From JBCBJX01 sp038522735 (GTDB taxonomy: Bacteria; Pseudomonadota; Alphaproteobacteria; Caulobacterales; Parvularculaceae): a DNA stretch of 57,656 nt. The position numbers and the translations under genes are program-made. The stretch is taken from positions 1 through 57,656 of the forward strand of contig JBCBJX010000008.1 of assembly GCA_038522735.1 (NCBI GenBank), read 5' to 3'. The notes under the pieces were generated by a model. The model saw nothing but the letters and a program-made list of their open reading frames with translations, was not told where the DNA came from and did not search any database. This document shows, one piece after another, positions 16,473 through 23,750 of this stretch (the stretch's first letter is position 1; each line of letters opens with the position of its first letter).

Positions 16473-16949
16473 ATGAACACCAGAACGGTCCTTGCGGGCG
16501 TCGCCGCGCTCGCCATTGCGTTGAGTTCGGCCCCTGCAAAAGATGATGTGGAACTGCATCAGGTTCCAGAAGAGGTGCGTGAGACCGCCCTGGACGCCAT
16601 CCCCGGCGGGCGGCTCGTCAGCGTCTCCGTCGAGACCGAGAACGGCGTCAAAATCTACGAGTTCATCGCCGAAGACGCCGACGGCGAGGAGCTGGAGATC
16701 GACGTGTTTGAGGACGGACGGCTGGAGGAAGTCGAGCGCGTCATCGACTTTGAGGACATCCCGAACGTCGTTCGGGACGCCCTCGCCGAACGCGCGCCCG
16801 ACTTCGTTCCGCGGGAGACCGAGTGGTCCTATCGCGGCGACGGGAAGATCGTCTACGAGTTTTCCGGCAAATACCGGGGCGCCGAGATCGACGCCGAGAT
16901 CACCGAAGACGGCGAGATCCTCCTCTTCGACGACGACGCGGACTCTTAA
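16473..16949 (+). CDS. Secreted, strongly acidic PepSY-like protein
   Basis: This 158-aa protein has a signal peptide (MNTRTVLAGVAALAIALSSA) and a mature part rich in Asp and Glu. The mature part is two copies of one PepSY-like unit. Copy 1 runs from VPEEVRETALDAIPGG to DVFEDGRLEEVE (about residues 31-88). Copy 2 runs from IPNVVRDALAERAPDF to ITEDGEILLFDD (about 95-155). PepSY-like secreted proteins are thought to be inhibitors or metal-binding proteins in the periplasm; this one has no identified partner. A strong GGAGGAG ribosome site precedes the start. Its stop overlaps the stop of the convergent MATE gene by 4 bases. Confidence 0.75.
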   Translation: MNTRTVLAGVAALAIALSSAPAKDDVELHQVPEEVRETALDAIPGGRLVSVSVETENGVKIYEFIAEDADGEELEIDVFEDGRLEEVERVIDFEDIPNVVRDALAERAPDFVPRETEWSYRGDGKIVYEFSGKYRGAEIDAEITEDGEILLFDDDADS

Positions 16950-18298
16950 GCGTTCGCCGTTTTCCCACCGAACGCGTCGGCGCGCGCTGCAGGCAGCCGA
17001 TAGAGGAGTGTCGCTCCGCGTACGGCGAAATAGAGAATGAACGCCGCCCAGTGGCCATGATTGCCGAACGCGGGCGCAAGGGCGAACCAGAGCGCCATAT
17101 AGACCGCGAACGACGCGATCATCATGTCGCGCAGGTCATTGCCGCGCGTCGCGCCGATGAAAATCCCGTCGAGCAGAAAGGCGAGGGCGACGGCGAGCGG
17201 GCTTAGAGCGACCCACGCCAAGTGGGCGCCCGCCTCGGCGCGGATCGGCTCCGATGTCGTCATTAAACTAAGGATCAAATCGCCGAGCGCCAAGTAGGCG
17301 AGTGCGAAGGGCAGGGCCGCGAGCGCCGTCGCCCAGGCGGCGTATTTCAGGGTCCGGTCGAACGCCGCCCGGTCGCCGCGGCCGACCGCCTGCCCGACGA
17401 GGCTTTCCGCTGCGATCGCCGGGCCATCGAGGGCGAGGCCGGTGAGGAGAAAGAGTTGAAGCAGGATCTGGTTCGCGGCGAGGGTCACGTCGCCCCAGCT
17501 GGAACTTCTCTGGGTGAAGAAGACAAAGCTGAAAACGAGGAGCGCGGTGCGGATGAAGACGTCGCGGTTCATGGCGAAGAGCTTCGCGAACGCCGCCGGG
17601 TCCGCCCGAAGCGCCCCTCGCCAGTGATGGAACGCGCCGCCTTTGCGCGCCGCGACCCATAGGCAGCCGAGCGCCGTGAAGCCGAGGCCGGCGGCTTCCG
17701 CGATCGCCGTGCCGAGGGCGACCCCGGCCGCGCCTTCGTTCCGCACGGCGACGAACCACCAGTCGAGACCGGCGTTGAGACCGGTCATCGCGAGGGTCGC
17801 GGCGAGGACGACGCCGGTGTGGCCGCGGCCCGTCAGCCAGCCCGTCGCCGCATAGGTCGCGAGTGCGGCGGGCGCCGCCCACAGGCGGATCCCGAAGTAC
17901 TCAAGCGCCGCGGCGAACGTCGCCTCGCTCGCCTCGCTTTCGATGCGGAGTCCGGCGAAAGCGATTGTTTCGATCAGGGGGCGGAGAGCAAGGAGAGCGA
18001 GACCGATCAGCGCGCCGAGGAGAACCGAGCGGGCGAGTACGGCGCGCACGGCGCCTTCCGAGCCTTCGCCGGTCGCTTGCGCGGCGAGCCCGGACGTGGA
18101 CATGCGGAGGAACCCGAACGTCCAGTAGAGGGCTGAAAAGACCGCGCCCGCGAGGCCGACGGCGCCGACCTCCAGCGGGTCGGGCGAGCGGCCGAGGGCG
18201 ACCGCGTCGATCAGCCCGAGGAGCGGCGTCGCCGCCGACGCCGCGGCCGCCGGCAGCGCGAGGGCTACGACGCGGGAGAAAGTGATGGGAGATGTCAT
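16946..18298 (-). CDS. MATE family efflux transporter (DinF-like)
   Basis: This 450-aa protein has about twelve hydrophobic segments arranged as two similar halves, as in MATE exporters. LPAAAASAATPLLGLIDAVALG is the usual first helix, and the second-half repeat includes FVFFTQRSSSWGDVTLAANQ and LDGPAIAAESLVGQAVGRGD. The AESLVGQAVGR motif resembles the DinF subgroup. MATE proteins export cationic or organic compounds using Na+ or H+ gradients. The substrate cannot be predicted. The gene stands alone on this strand and its 3 prime end overlaps the PepSY-like gene tail to tail. Confidence 0.9.
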   Translation of the reverse strand: MTSPITFSRVVALALPAAAASAATPLLGLIDAVALGRSPDPLEVGAVGLAGAVFSALYWTFGFLRMSTSGLAAQATGEGSEGAVRAVLARSVLLGALIGLALLALRPLIETIAFAGLRIESEASEATFAAALEYFGIRLWAAPAALATYAATGWLTGRGHTGVVLAATLAMTGLNAGLDWWFVAVRNEGAAGVALGTAIAEAAGLGFTALGCLWVAARKGGAFHHWRGALRADPAAFAKLFAMNRDVFIRTALLVFSFVFFTQRSSSWGDVTLAANQILLQLFLLTGLALDGPAIAAESLVGQAVGRGDRAAFDRTLKYAAWATALAALPFALAYLALGDLILSLMTTSEPIRAEAGAHLAWVALSPLAVALAFLLDGIFIGATRGNDLRDMMIASFAVYMALWFALAPAFGNHGHWAAFILYFAVRGATLLYRLPAARADAFGGKTANA

Positions 18299-18318
18299 CA
18301 GCCTATCGTCCCGTCGCC

Positions 18319-18411
18319 GTTCTTCGCGACGGCGCCTCGCGCCTCATCAGGACGAAATCCGGAGCCGTCTTCATCCTGAGGAGCCTGCGAAACGCGGACG
18401 TTGGGAAGGAG
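18319..18411. repeat. Intergenic inverted repeat, family A copy 2 (diverged)
   Basis: The core CTCATCAGGACGAA at about 18342-18355 is matched by TTCATCCTGAGGAG at about 18370-18383 on the other arm. The outer parts (TTCTTCGCGACG against a degenerate right end) are weaker. The same core words occur in the better preserved copy at 497-605. It sits between the MATE start and the hisI stop. Confidence 0.6.
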
Positions 18412-18423
18412 AGCGGCGTGATC

Positions 18424-18810
18424 CTAGTCGTCCGATCGTTCCAACGCGCCGTCGTCGCCGACCCGCCGATAAAAGCATGATCCCGCGCCCGTGTGACACG
18501 CCGAGCCTTGCTGCTCCACGATGAGGAGCACGGCGTCCTGATCGCAGTCGATGCGCACCTCTTTCACCGTCTGGACGTGTCCGGAGGTTTCGCCTTTGAC
18601 CCAGAGCGCCGCCCGGGAGCGGGACCAGTAGGTCGCACGACCTGTTTTCAGGGTCTGCGCGAACGCGTCGGCGTTCATCCAGGCAAGCATCAGGACCTCG
18701 CCCGTCGCCGCGTCCTGAGCGATCGCAGGAATGAGGCCCGCTGCGTCGAATTGCGGCGCGAAACTAGACCCCTGCTCGATATCGACGGCGTCGCGGTCGG
18801 CGAACGTCAT
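18424..18810 (-). CDS. hisI: Phosphoribosyl-AMP cyclohydrolase
   Basis: This 128-aa enzyme opens the adenine ring of phosphoribosyl-AMP, the third step of histidine synthesis. Family signatures are all there: GEVLMLAWMNADAF, ATYWSRSRAALWVKGETSGH, and the metal ligands in RIDCDQDAVLLIVEQQGSAC followed by HTGAGSCFYR. It is the HisI part only; the HisE pyrophosphohydrolase domain that is fused in E. coli is absent, as is usual in alphaproteobacteria. It lies 96 bases downstream of folE, but an intrinsic terminator between them indicates separate transcription. Confidence 0.95.
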   Translation of the reverse strand: MTFADRDAVDIEQGSSFAPQFDAAGLIPAIAQDAATGEVLMLAWMNADAFAQTLKTGRATYWSRSRAALWVKGETSGHVQTVKEVRIDCDQDAVLLIVEQQGSACHTGAGSCFYRRVGDDGALERSDD

Positions 18811-18824
18811 GGCGCGCTCCTGAC

Positions 18825-18852
18825 AAAAAAAGCCCCGCCGTAGGGCGGGGCT
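18825..18852 (-). terminator. Intrinsic terminator after folE
   Basis: Read on the minus strand, AGCCCCGCC and GGCGGGGCT (18831-18839 and 18844-18852) form a 9-base perfect stem with a 4-base loop. A run of seven T follows directly (A-run at 18825-18831 on the plus strand). It ends the folE message 55 bases after its stop codon and just before the hisI start. Confidence 0.9.
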
Positions 18853-18906
18853 TGGTGTTTAGCGCATTCGGCGTCGCCCGGCGAATGTCGGCCGGGCGAC
18901 CGAGGG

Positions 18907-19536
18907 TCAGCTTCCGATGAGACGGAGGAACCGATCTTCCATTTTCGGATCGTCCTGGAATGCGCCGGTGAAGCGCGTCGTCACGGTGTCCACATCGCGC
19001 TTATGCACGCCGCGGGTTGTCATGCACTGGTGCTCGGCGGCGATCATCACGGCGACGCCCCGCGGTTCCAGCACGCTCTCCAACGTATCGGCGATTTGCG
19101 AGGTCAGCTTCTCCTGGATCTGCAAGCGCTTCGCGTAGGCGTCCACCAGGCGGGCGAGTTTGGAGATGCCCACCACCTTGTCGCGCGGCAGGTAAGCGAC
19201 ATGCGCGACGCCGATGATCGGCGCCAGGTGGTGTTCGCAATAGCTTTCGAGGCGGATGTTTTTCATCAGCACGATGTCGTTATAGCCCTCAACCTCTTCG
19301 AAGGTCCTGGCGAGGATCTCCTCAGGGTCTTCCTCATAGCCGCTGAACCACTCCTCATAGGCTTTGGCGACGCGCTTCGGCGTATCGATCAGTCCCTCGC
19401 GGCTCGGGTCGTCCCCCGCCCAGCGCAAAAGGGTGCGCACGGCGGCTTCAGCTTCCGGGCGGGTCGGCCTGGAGGAGAGGGCGGGCGCATCATCCGTATG
19501 GGCGTGCGCAGGCGTGTCGTAGGCAATGGCGGTCAT
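18907..19536 (-). CDS. folE: GTP cyclohydrolase I
   Basis: This 209-aa enzyme converts GTP to dihydroneopterin triphosphate, the first step to folate. The zinc ligands are visible: Cys in LESYCEHHLAPIIGVAHV and the second site in IAAEHQCMTTRGV. The GISKLARLVDAYAKRLQIQE segment and the C-terminal FTGAF are typical. About 25 residues before the conserved domain are variable, as in many homologues. An intrinsic terminator follows. The 263-base region upstream, shared with cysS on the other strand, probably holds both promoters. Confidence 0.96.
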   Translation of the reverse strand: MTAIAYDTPAHAHTDDAPALSSRPTRPEAEAAVRTLLRWAGDDPSREGLIDTPKRVAKAYEEWFSGYEEDPEEILARTFEEVEGYNDIVLMKNIRLESYCEHHLAPIIGVAHVAYLPRDKVVGISKLARLVDAYAKRLQIQEKLTSQIADTLESVLEPRGVAVMIAAEHQCMTTRGVHKRDVDTVTTRFTGAFQDDPKMEDRFLRLIGS

Positions 19537-19799
19537 GAGCCTGTCCTATCGTTCTAAGCGATCATCAATTCGCAGTTTTCCGGGGAAGCCGCGATCAGTC
19601 GATAATATGTTAGGGCTCGCCGTATGGATTACCAGTTACAGGCCCGTGATGAACCGGATTCTCCCCGGCGCGCCAATTTTAAATCTTTGATTTCAATAAG
19701 AAAACGATCTTCACTGAAATGCCATCAATCACACCTGCGCTCTACGGCGTTCTGATCTGCGCCTTTCACACGCGCCAAAACTCGCTACACAGCCGCTCC
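19537..19799. other. Divergent promoter region between folE and cysS
   Basis: This 263-base spacer is clearly richer in A+T than the surroundings, especially 19590-19710 (for example AATTTTAAATCTTTGATTTC near 19675). It has no credible coding sequence. It must drive folE leftward and cysS rightward. TTGATT near 19688 is a possible -35 hexamer for cysS, but no convincing -10 can be paired with it. No riboswitch or T-box fold was recognised. Confidence 0.4.
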
Positions 19800-21191
19800 A
19801 TGACCGCTGGTTTCGACATCCGTCTTCACGACACCCTCGCGGGCGAAAAGCGCCTGTTCGAGCCCGCCGACCCTGAGCGCGTGAGCATGTATGTCTGCGG
19901 TCCGACGGTTTACGCGAGGGCCCATATCGGCAACGCGCGCCCCGCCGTTGTGTTCGACCTTCTCTCTCGATTGCTCCGTCGCCGGTATGGCGCAGACAAG
20001 GTCGTCTATGTGCGGAATTTCACCGATGTGGACGACAAGATCATCGTCGCCTCGCAGGAAACCGGCGAGCCGATTAACGCGATCACAAAACGGTACGAGG
20101 AGTTCTACGTCCAGGACATGGGCGCCCTCGGCGTCCTCCGCCCGGAAATCGAACCCCGCGCTACGGGCCATATCGACGATATGGTGCGGATGGTCGCGAC
20201 TTTGATCGAGAACGGCGTCGCCTACCACCATGTCGAAAGCGGGCATGTCCTGTTCGAGGTCGCAGCGTACGCAGGGTACGGGCAGCTCTCCCGGGTCAAG
20301 CAGGATGAGATGATCGCCGGCGCCCGCGTGGAAGTCGCGCCTTACAAAAAAGACCCCGCCGATTTCGTGCTCTGGAAACCGTCTGCGCCGGACGAACCAG
20401 GCTGGGAGAGCCCCTGGGGGCGGGGCCGGCCCGGCTGGCACCTGGAGTGCTCCGCCATGATCGGGGCGCTGATCGGGCCGACGGTGGATATCCACGGCGG
20501 CGGCCATGACCTGCGGTTTCCGCACCATGAGAACGAGATCGCCCAGTCCGCGTGCGCCCATGGCGGGGCGCCGCTCGCCCGCTATTGGATGCATAACGGC
20601 TTCCTGCGCATGGGCGCGGACAAGATGTCGAAATCCCTCGGCAACATCGTCCTCACCCATGATCTGCTGAAAGACTGGCGCGGCGAGGTGATCCGCTGGG
20701 CGCTCCTGTCGGCGCACTATCGCCAGCCGCTGGAGTGGACGGACGAACTCCTGGAGGCGACGGGGCGGAGCTATGAGCGCATCGTCCGGCCTCTGATCGA
20801 GAGTGCAGATACGTTTCACGACGTCCGACCAGTGTTTGACGACGCTCTGGTTGCGGCGCTTTCAGACGATCTCAACACGCCAAAGGCTTTCGCGGAGCTT
20901 TTCCGGCTGGCGGATCGCCTGCGCGACGACCCCCGCGAAGAGACGTACGCGGCGCTTCTCGGCTCCGCACAGCTCCTCGGCGTCGTCGGCGACGCGCTCC
21001 CCGAGACGGCGTCGCCGCGCCCCGCTGTCGCGGGCGCCGAGGCGGCTAAGATTGAGGCGGCCCTTACGGAGTGGGCGTCCCTTCGAGCTGCGAAAGACTT
21101 CGCCGACGCCGACGCCCTGCGCGACGCCTGGGCGGCGAAGGGCGTCCTCTTCGAGGCCCGCAAGGACGGCCCGAGCTGGCGGCGCGGCTAG
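19800..21191 (+). CDS. cysS: Cysteine--tRNA ligase
   Basis: This 463-aa class I synthetase charges tRNA-Cys. SMYVCGPTVYARAHIGNARP carries the first zinc cysteine (C33) and HIGN at 42-45. Further zinc ligands are in WHLECSAM and HHENEIAQS. The KMSKS loop is DKMSKSLGN near residue 276. The length matches bacterial CysRS. An in-frame upstream extension to 19719 exists, but MTAGFDIRLHDTLAGEKRLF is the start consistent with the family. A palindromic repeat follows the stop, then an IscU-like gene. Confidence 0.96.
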   Translation: MTAGFDIRLHDTLAGEKRLFEPADPERVSMYVCGPTVYARAHIGNARPAVVFDLLSRLLRRRYGADKVVYVRNFTDVDDKIIVASQETGEPINAITKRYEEFYVQDMGALGVLRPEIEPRATGHIDDMVRMVATLIENGVAYHHVESGHVLFEVAAYAGYGQLSRVKQDEMIAGARVEVAPYKKDPADFVLWKPSAPDEPGWESPWGRGRPGWHLECSAMIGALIGPTVDIHGGGHDLRFPHHENEIAQSACAHGGAPLARYWMHNGFLRMGADKMSKSLGNIVLTHDLLKDWRGEVIRWALLSAHYRQPLEWTDELLEATGRSYERIVRPLIESADTFHDVRPVFDDALVAALSDDLNTPKAFAELFRLADRLRDDPREETYAALLGSAQLLGVVGDALPETASPRPAVAGAEAAKIEAALTEWASLRAAKDFADADALRDAWAAKGVLFEARKDGPSWRRG

Positions 21192-21210
21192 AGCAGCTTT
21201 AAGCGTAGGC

Positions 21211-21339
21211 GCATCCCCACGGCTTGACCGTGGGGCCCATCTCCAGCGTTCTCAGCCGCCACCGACCGCCCGGTTGCGCCGCCGTCCGCGGGCCCGGCGC
21301 ATTCCGGAGCTGGGTCCCACGGTCAAGCCGTGGGAATGC
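21211..21339. repeat. Intergenic inverted repeat, family B
   Basis: The left arm (21211-21247) and right arm (21299-21339) are near-perfect reverse complements. Both contain CCCACGGCTTGACCGTGGG (or its complement), which is itself a 7-base stem with a 5-base loop. The element can therefore fold as one long hairpin or as two small ones. It fills the space between cysS and the IscU-like gene. Elements with this CACGGCTTGACCGTGGG core are scattered in many alphaproteobacterial genomes. Confidence 0.85.
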
Positions 21340-21401
21340 TCAGGAGAGGCATGGGGCGCGCGCCGTTGGCGAAACCGCGGCGGCGCGCTTATCTCCGGCC
21401 C

Positions 21402-21830
21402 ATGCTCGCCGACCCTTATTCCAACGCGCTGCTCGAACTTGCCGGCTCGCTGCCGCCGGCGCGGCGGCTCGACGCGCCCGACGCCAGCGCGACCCGGCGC
21501 TCACGGGTGTGCGGATCGGAGGTCGCCGTCGATCTGAAACTGGCCGACGGGGCGGTCGCCGATTTCGCGATCGAGGCGAAGGCCTGCGCGCTCGGGCAGG
21601 CCTCGTCCGGCGCTCTCGCCGCATCGATCATCGGCGCGACGCCGGCGGAGCTGCGCGCCTTGCGCGATGACATGCGGGCGATGCTTAAAGAAGGCGCGCC
21701 CCCGCCGACGGGCGAGCGATGGTCGGCGATGGCGGCGCTAGAGCCGATCCGCGACTATCCCGCGCGTCACGCCTCGACGCTTCTCGTTTTCGAGGCGGTG
21801 GTCGACTGCCTCGACCGGCTGGGCGTCTGA
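21402..21830 (+). CDS. IscU/SufU-like iron-sulfur scaffold family protein
   Basis: This 142-aa protein follows the NifU_N/IscU fold pattern. RSRVCGSEVAVDLKLADGAV has the first cluster cysteine (C37) and EAKACALGQASSGALAASII the second (C62). At the usual third-ligand position the sequence reads YPARHASTLLVFEAV, with histidine and alanine where IscU has His-Cys. This alphaproteobacterial subgroup is annotated as an iron-sulfur cluster assembly scaffold, but with two of the three usual cysteines its cluster chemistry must differ. The start MLADPYSNALLELAG is the family-like one. Its stop abuts the stop of the convergent lipoprotein gene with no gap. Confidence 0.8.
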   Translation: MLADPYSNALLELAGSLPPARRLDAPDASATRRSRVCGSEVAVDLKLADGAVADFAIEAKACALGQASSGALAASIIGATPAELRALRDDMRAMLKEGAPPPTGERWSAMAALEPIRDYPARHASTLLVFEAVVDCLDRLGV

Positions 21831-22484
21831 TCAGCGGCGCGGCCGCCGACCCGACGGCGGCGCGCGGCGCACGGTCTGGCCTCCGGAGGACCGGGCGCCG
21901 GCGACCGAGGGCGGCTCGAACGCCGCCTGCCGGATCGGCGTGAAATTCCTGGCGAACTCCGCCGCTGCCGCTTCGGCTTCGTCGTCCAGAACCACCCGCA
22001 GATCCGCCAGCATGACCGACGACAGCTCCGGCAGGCCGAAGGCCTTGCGGTCGCCGTGGTCGGCGTAGACGAGCGCCCAGCCGAGGGCGTCTTTTTCCGC
22101 ACCGGGCGTCGCGGCGAGTTCTTGCGCGAGGCGGGCCTGGGCGCGGGAGACGTTGGCGTAAGCGGCGCGGGAAAGGGCGGACATCGCCTCCTCGCGATAG
22201 AGCGTTCGCTCCGCCGCCGTTCCCTCAAGCTCAAGAAGGCACTCCGCCAGCTGATGAAGCGCTATTTCATACCCGTAGCCGAGATTGGCGACGACCCGGA
22301 AGGCCGGCGTCGCGGCCGCGCAGCCTTGCTCCGACCGCGTCTCGTTCGCATAGCGGAAGAGGGCGTCGTTGTCCGCCGCGCGGGCCACCAACGCTGATGG
22401 CGAGGCCGGCGGCGGCGCGCTTTTCGACGCGCAGGCCGCGACGAGGCTTGCCGTAGCGGCGGCGAGAATGAGAATTCGCGACAT
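21831..22484 (-). CDS. Lipoprotein of unknown function, helical (Sel1/TPR-like)
   Basis: This 217-aa protein has a textbook lipoprotein signal (MSRILILAAATASLVAACAS, lipobox VAAC with C18). The mature part has alanine-rich helices resembling Sel1/TPR repeats (ANVSRAQARLAQELA, EKDALGWALVYADHGDRKAF) and an arginine/proline-rich tail. I do not recognise a specific family. AGGAG lies eight bases upstream of the start. The start codon shares the tetramer CATG at 22482-22485 with the divergent yidD start, so the two genes compete for the same few bases of leader. Confidence 0.68.
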   Translation of the reverse strand: MSRILILAAATASLVAACASKSAPPPASPSALVARAADNDALFRYANETRSEQGCAAATPAFRVVANLGYGYEIALHQLAECLLELEGTAAERTLYREEAMSALSRAAYANVSRAQARLAQELAATPGAEKDALGWALVYADHGDRKAFGLPELSSVMLADLRVVLDDEAEAAAAEFARNFTPIRQAAFEPPSVAGARSSGGQTVRRAPPSGRRPRR

Positions 22485-22845
22485 GTCGAGCGCTCCTGAT
22501 CAATCGAACCCCGGCGACCCTGCGAGCGGGGGCGCCGGCGCGGCCGTCCTCCTCGCCGCGCTTCGTCTCTATAAGAAAGCATTGTCTCCGGTTTTTGTCG
22601 CCCTCGGCGTCCGCTGCCGCCATGCGCCGACCTGTTCGGAGTACGCCATGGCCGCGATCGGCCGGCACGGCGCCTGGCGCGGCGGCTGGATGACCCTCGC
22701 GCGGCTGTCGCGCTGCCATCCTTTGGGGTCGTCCGGCTGGGACCCGGCGCCGGAGACGACTGCAGATCATCGCTGGCGGCCGTGGCTCTATGGCGACTGG
22801 GCGTGGACGCGCCGCCCCGCGCCGGGCGTCGAGGCCGACCAGTGA
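22483..22845 (+). CDS. yidD: Membrane protein insertion efficiency factor YidD
   Basis: This 120-aa protein shows the complete YidD core: LRLYKKALSPVF, then CRHAPTCSEYAMAAIGRHGA, and RLSRCHPLGSSGWDP. YidD sits at the inner membrane and assists YidC-dependent insertion. The N-terminal 20 residues are variable and the exact start is uncertain; the ATG at 22483 overlaps the start codon of the divergent lipoprotein. It is followed by an ATP-grasp gene whose GTG overlaps the yidD stop (GTGA), then thrS. YidD next to thrS is a recurrent alphaproteobacterial arrangement. Confidence 0.92.
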   Translation: MSSAPDQSNPGDPASGGAGAAVLLAALRLYKKALSPVFVALGVRCRHAPTCSEYAMAAIGRHGAWRGGWMTLARLSRCHPLGSSGWDPAPETTADHRWRPWLYGDWAWTRRPAPGVEADQ

Positions 22846-23726
22846 CCCGCATCGTCTTCGCCGGCTGCGACGCGACGCCGGATTTCACCCGGAGCGACCG
22901 TCTCCTCGCCGACGCCCTGGAAGCGAAAGGGGCGGAGGTCTCGCTCGCCTCATGGACCGGCGCGTTCGCGCCCTTCGCCGAGGCCGACGGCGTCGTCGTG
23001 CGCTCCACCTGGGATTATTACGACCGGCCGGCGGAGTTCCGCGCGTGGATCGGGCGCTTGGCGAGCGAGGCGGGCGCGGCGATCAACGCTCTGGGCCTGA
23101 TGCTCTGGAACCTCGAGAAATCCTACCTGCACGATCTCGCTGAGCGCGGCGCGCCGGTCGTCCCGACGGCGTTTCTCGCGCCCGACGCCGACAGCGCAGC
23201 CGTCGCAGAGACCGCCTCCGCCCGCGGCTGGCGGCGCTGGGTCCTGAAGCCCGCTGTGAGCGCGAGCGCCCACGGGCTTTCGCTTGGCGCGCCGGGCGAG
23301 GAGGCCGCAGCGCTCGCCGCCGCTGCGCCGTACCGCGCGGGCGGGCTCATGCTACAGCCGGTGGTCGAGAGCGTCGCGGCGTTCGGCGAGGCCTCGCTCG
23401 TCTTCGCTGGAGACGCTCTCGTTCACGCCGTGCGCAAGCGCCCGAAAGCCGGCGATATTCGGTGTCAGGAGGAGTATGGCGGCCTCACCGACACCTTCGA
23501 GCCGCCGCCGGCGGCGGTCCGCGCAGCCGAGGCGGTGTTCGCCGCCCTCGACCCGCATCCCCGCCCAGTCTACGCCCGGGTCGACCTCGTCCGGGACGGC
23601 CGGGCGCTTGACAGCGACTGGCGATTGATCGAACTCGAGCTGATCGAGCCTGAGCTCTTTCTCCATCACGCGCCGGAGCAGGCGAGCTGGATCGTCGCCG
23701 GCGCGGTCCTCCGCGCGATTTCGTAA
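22842..23726 (+). CDS. ATP-grasp enzyme, DcsG (O-ureido-serine cyclo-ligase)-like family
   Basis: This 294-aa protein starts at a GTG overlapping the yidD stop. The family hallmark VVRSTWDYYDRPAEFRAWI is near residues 44-62. LMLWNLEKSYLHDLAERGAP and VVPTAFL follow, then ATP-grasp elements (WVLKPAVSASAHGL, the metal-binding LIELELIEPELFL end). The nearest described relative by motif is DcsG, the ATP-grasp ligase that closes the D-cycloserine ring, but homologues are widespread in bacteria that make no cycloserine. The reaction here is therefore unknown beyond ATP-dependent carboxylate activation. The coupling to yidD and thrS is unusual for such an enzyme. Confidence 0.8.
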   Translation: MTRIVFAGCDATPDFTRSDRLLADALEAKGAEVSLASWTGAFAPFAEADGVVVRSTWDYYDRPAEFRAWIGRLASEAGAAINALGLMLWNLEKSYLHDLAERGAPVVPTAFLAPDADSAAVAETASARGWRRWVLKPAVSASAHGLSLGAPGEEAAALAAAAPYRAGGLMLQPVVESVAAFGEASLVFAGDALVHAVRKRPKAGDIRCQEEYGGLTDTFEPPPAAVRAAEAVFAALDPHPRPVYARVDLVRDGRALDSDWRLIELELIEPELFLHHAPEQASWIVAGAVLRAIS

Positions 23727-23750
23727 AGGTCCGAAGCCGGGAGCTTCATC

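Noticed and set aside
15228..16559. Long open frame of 443 codons antisense to pyrD
   Set aside because: It lies opposite an unmistakable gene, has an Arg/Asp-rich composition typical of GC-rich complement frames, and shows no domain or ribosome site.
16946..18298. Possible polysaccharide flippase (Wzx) instead of MATE
   Set aside because: The two-halves pattern and DinF-like motifs fit MATE/DinF better, and no glycan gene is adjacent.
22842..23726. Cycloserine biosynthesis locus suggested by the DcsG-like enzyme
   Set aside because: None of the other dcs functions is nearby and the homologue group is widespread, so only family membership is claimed.
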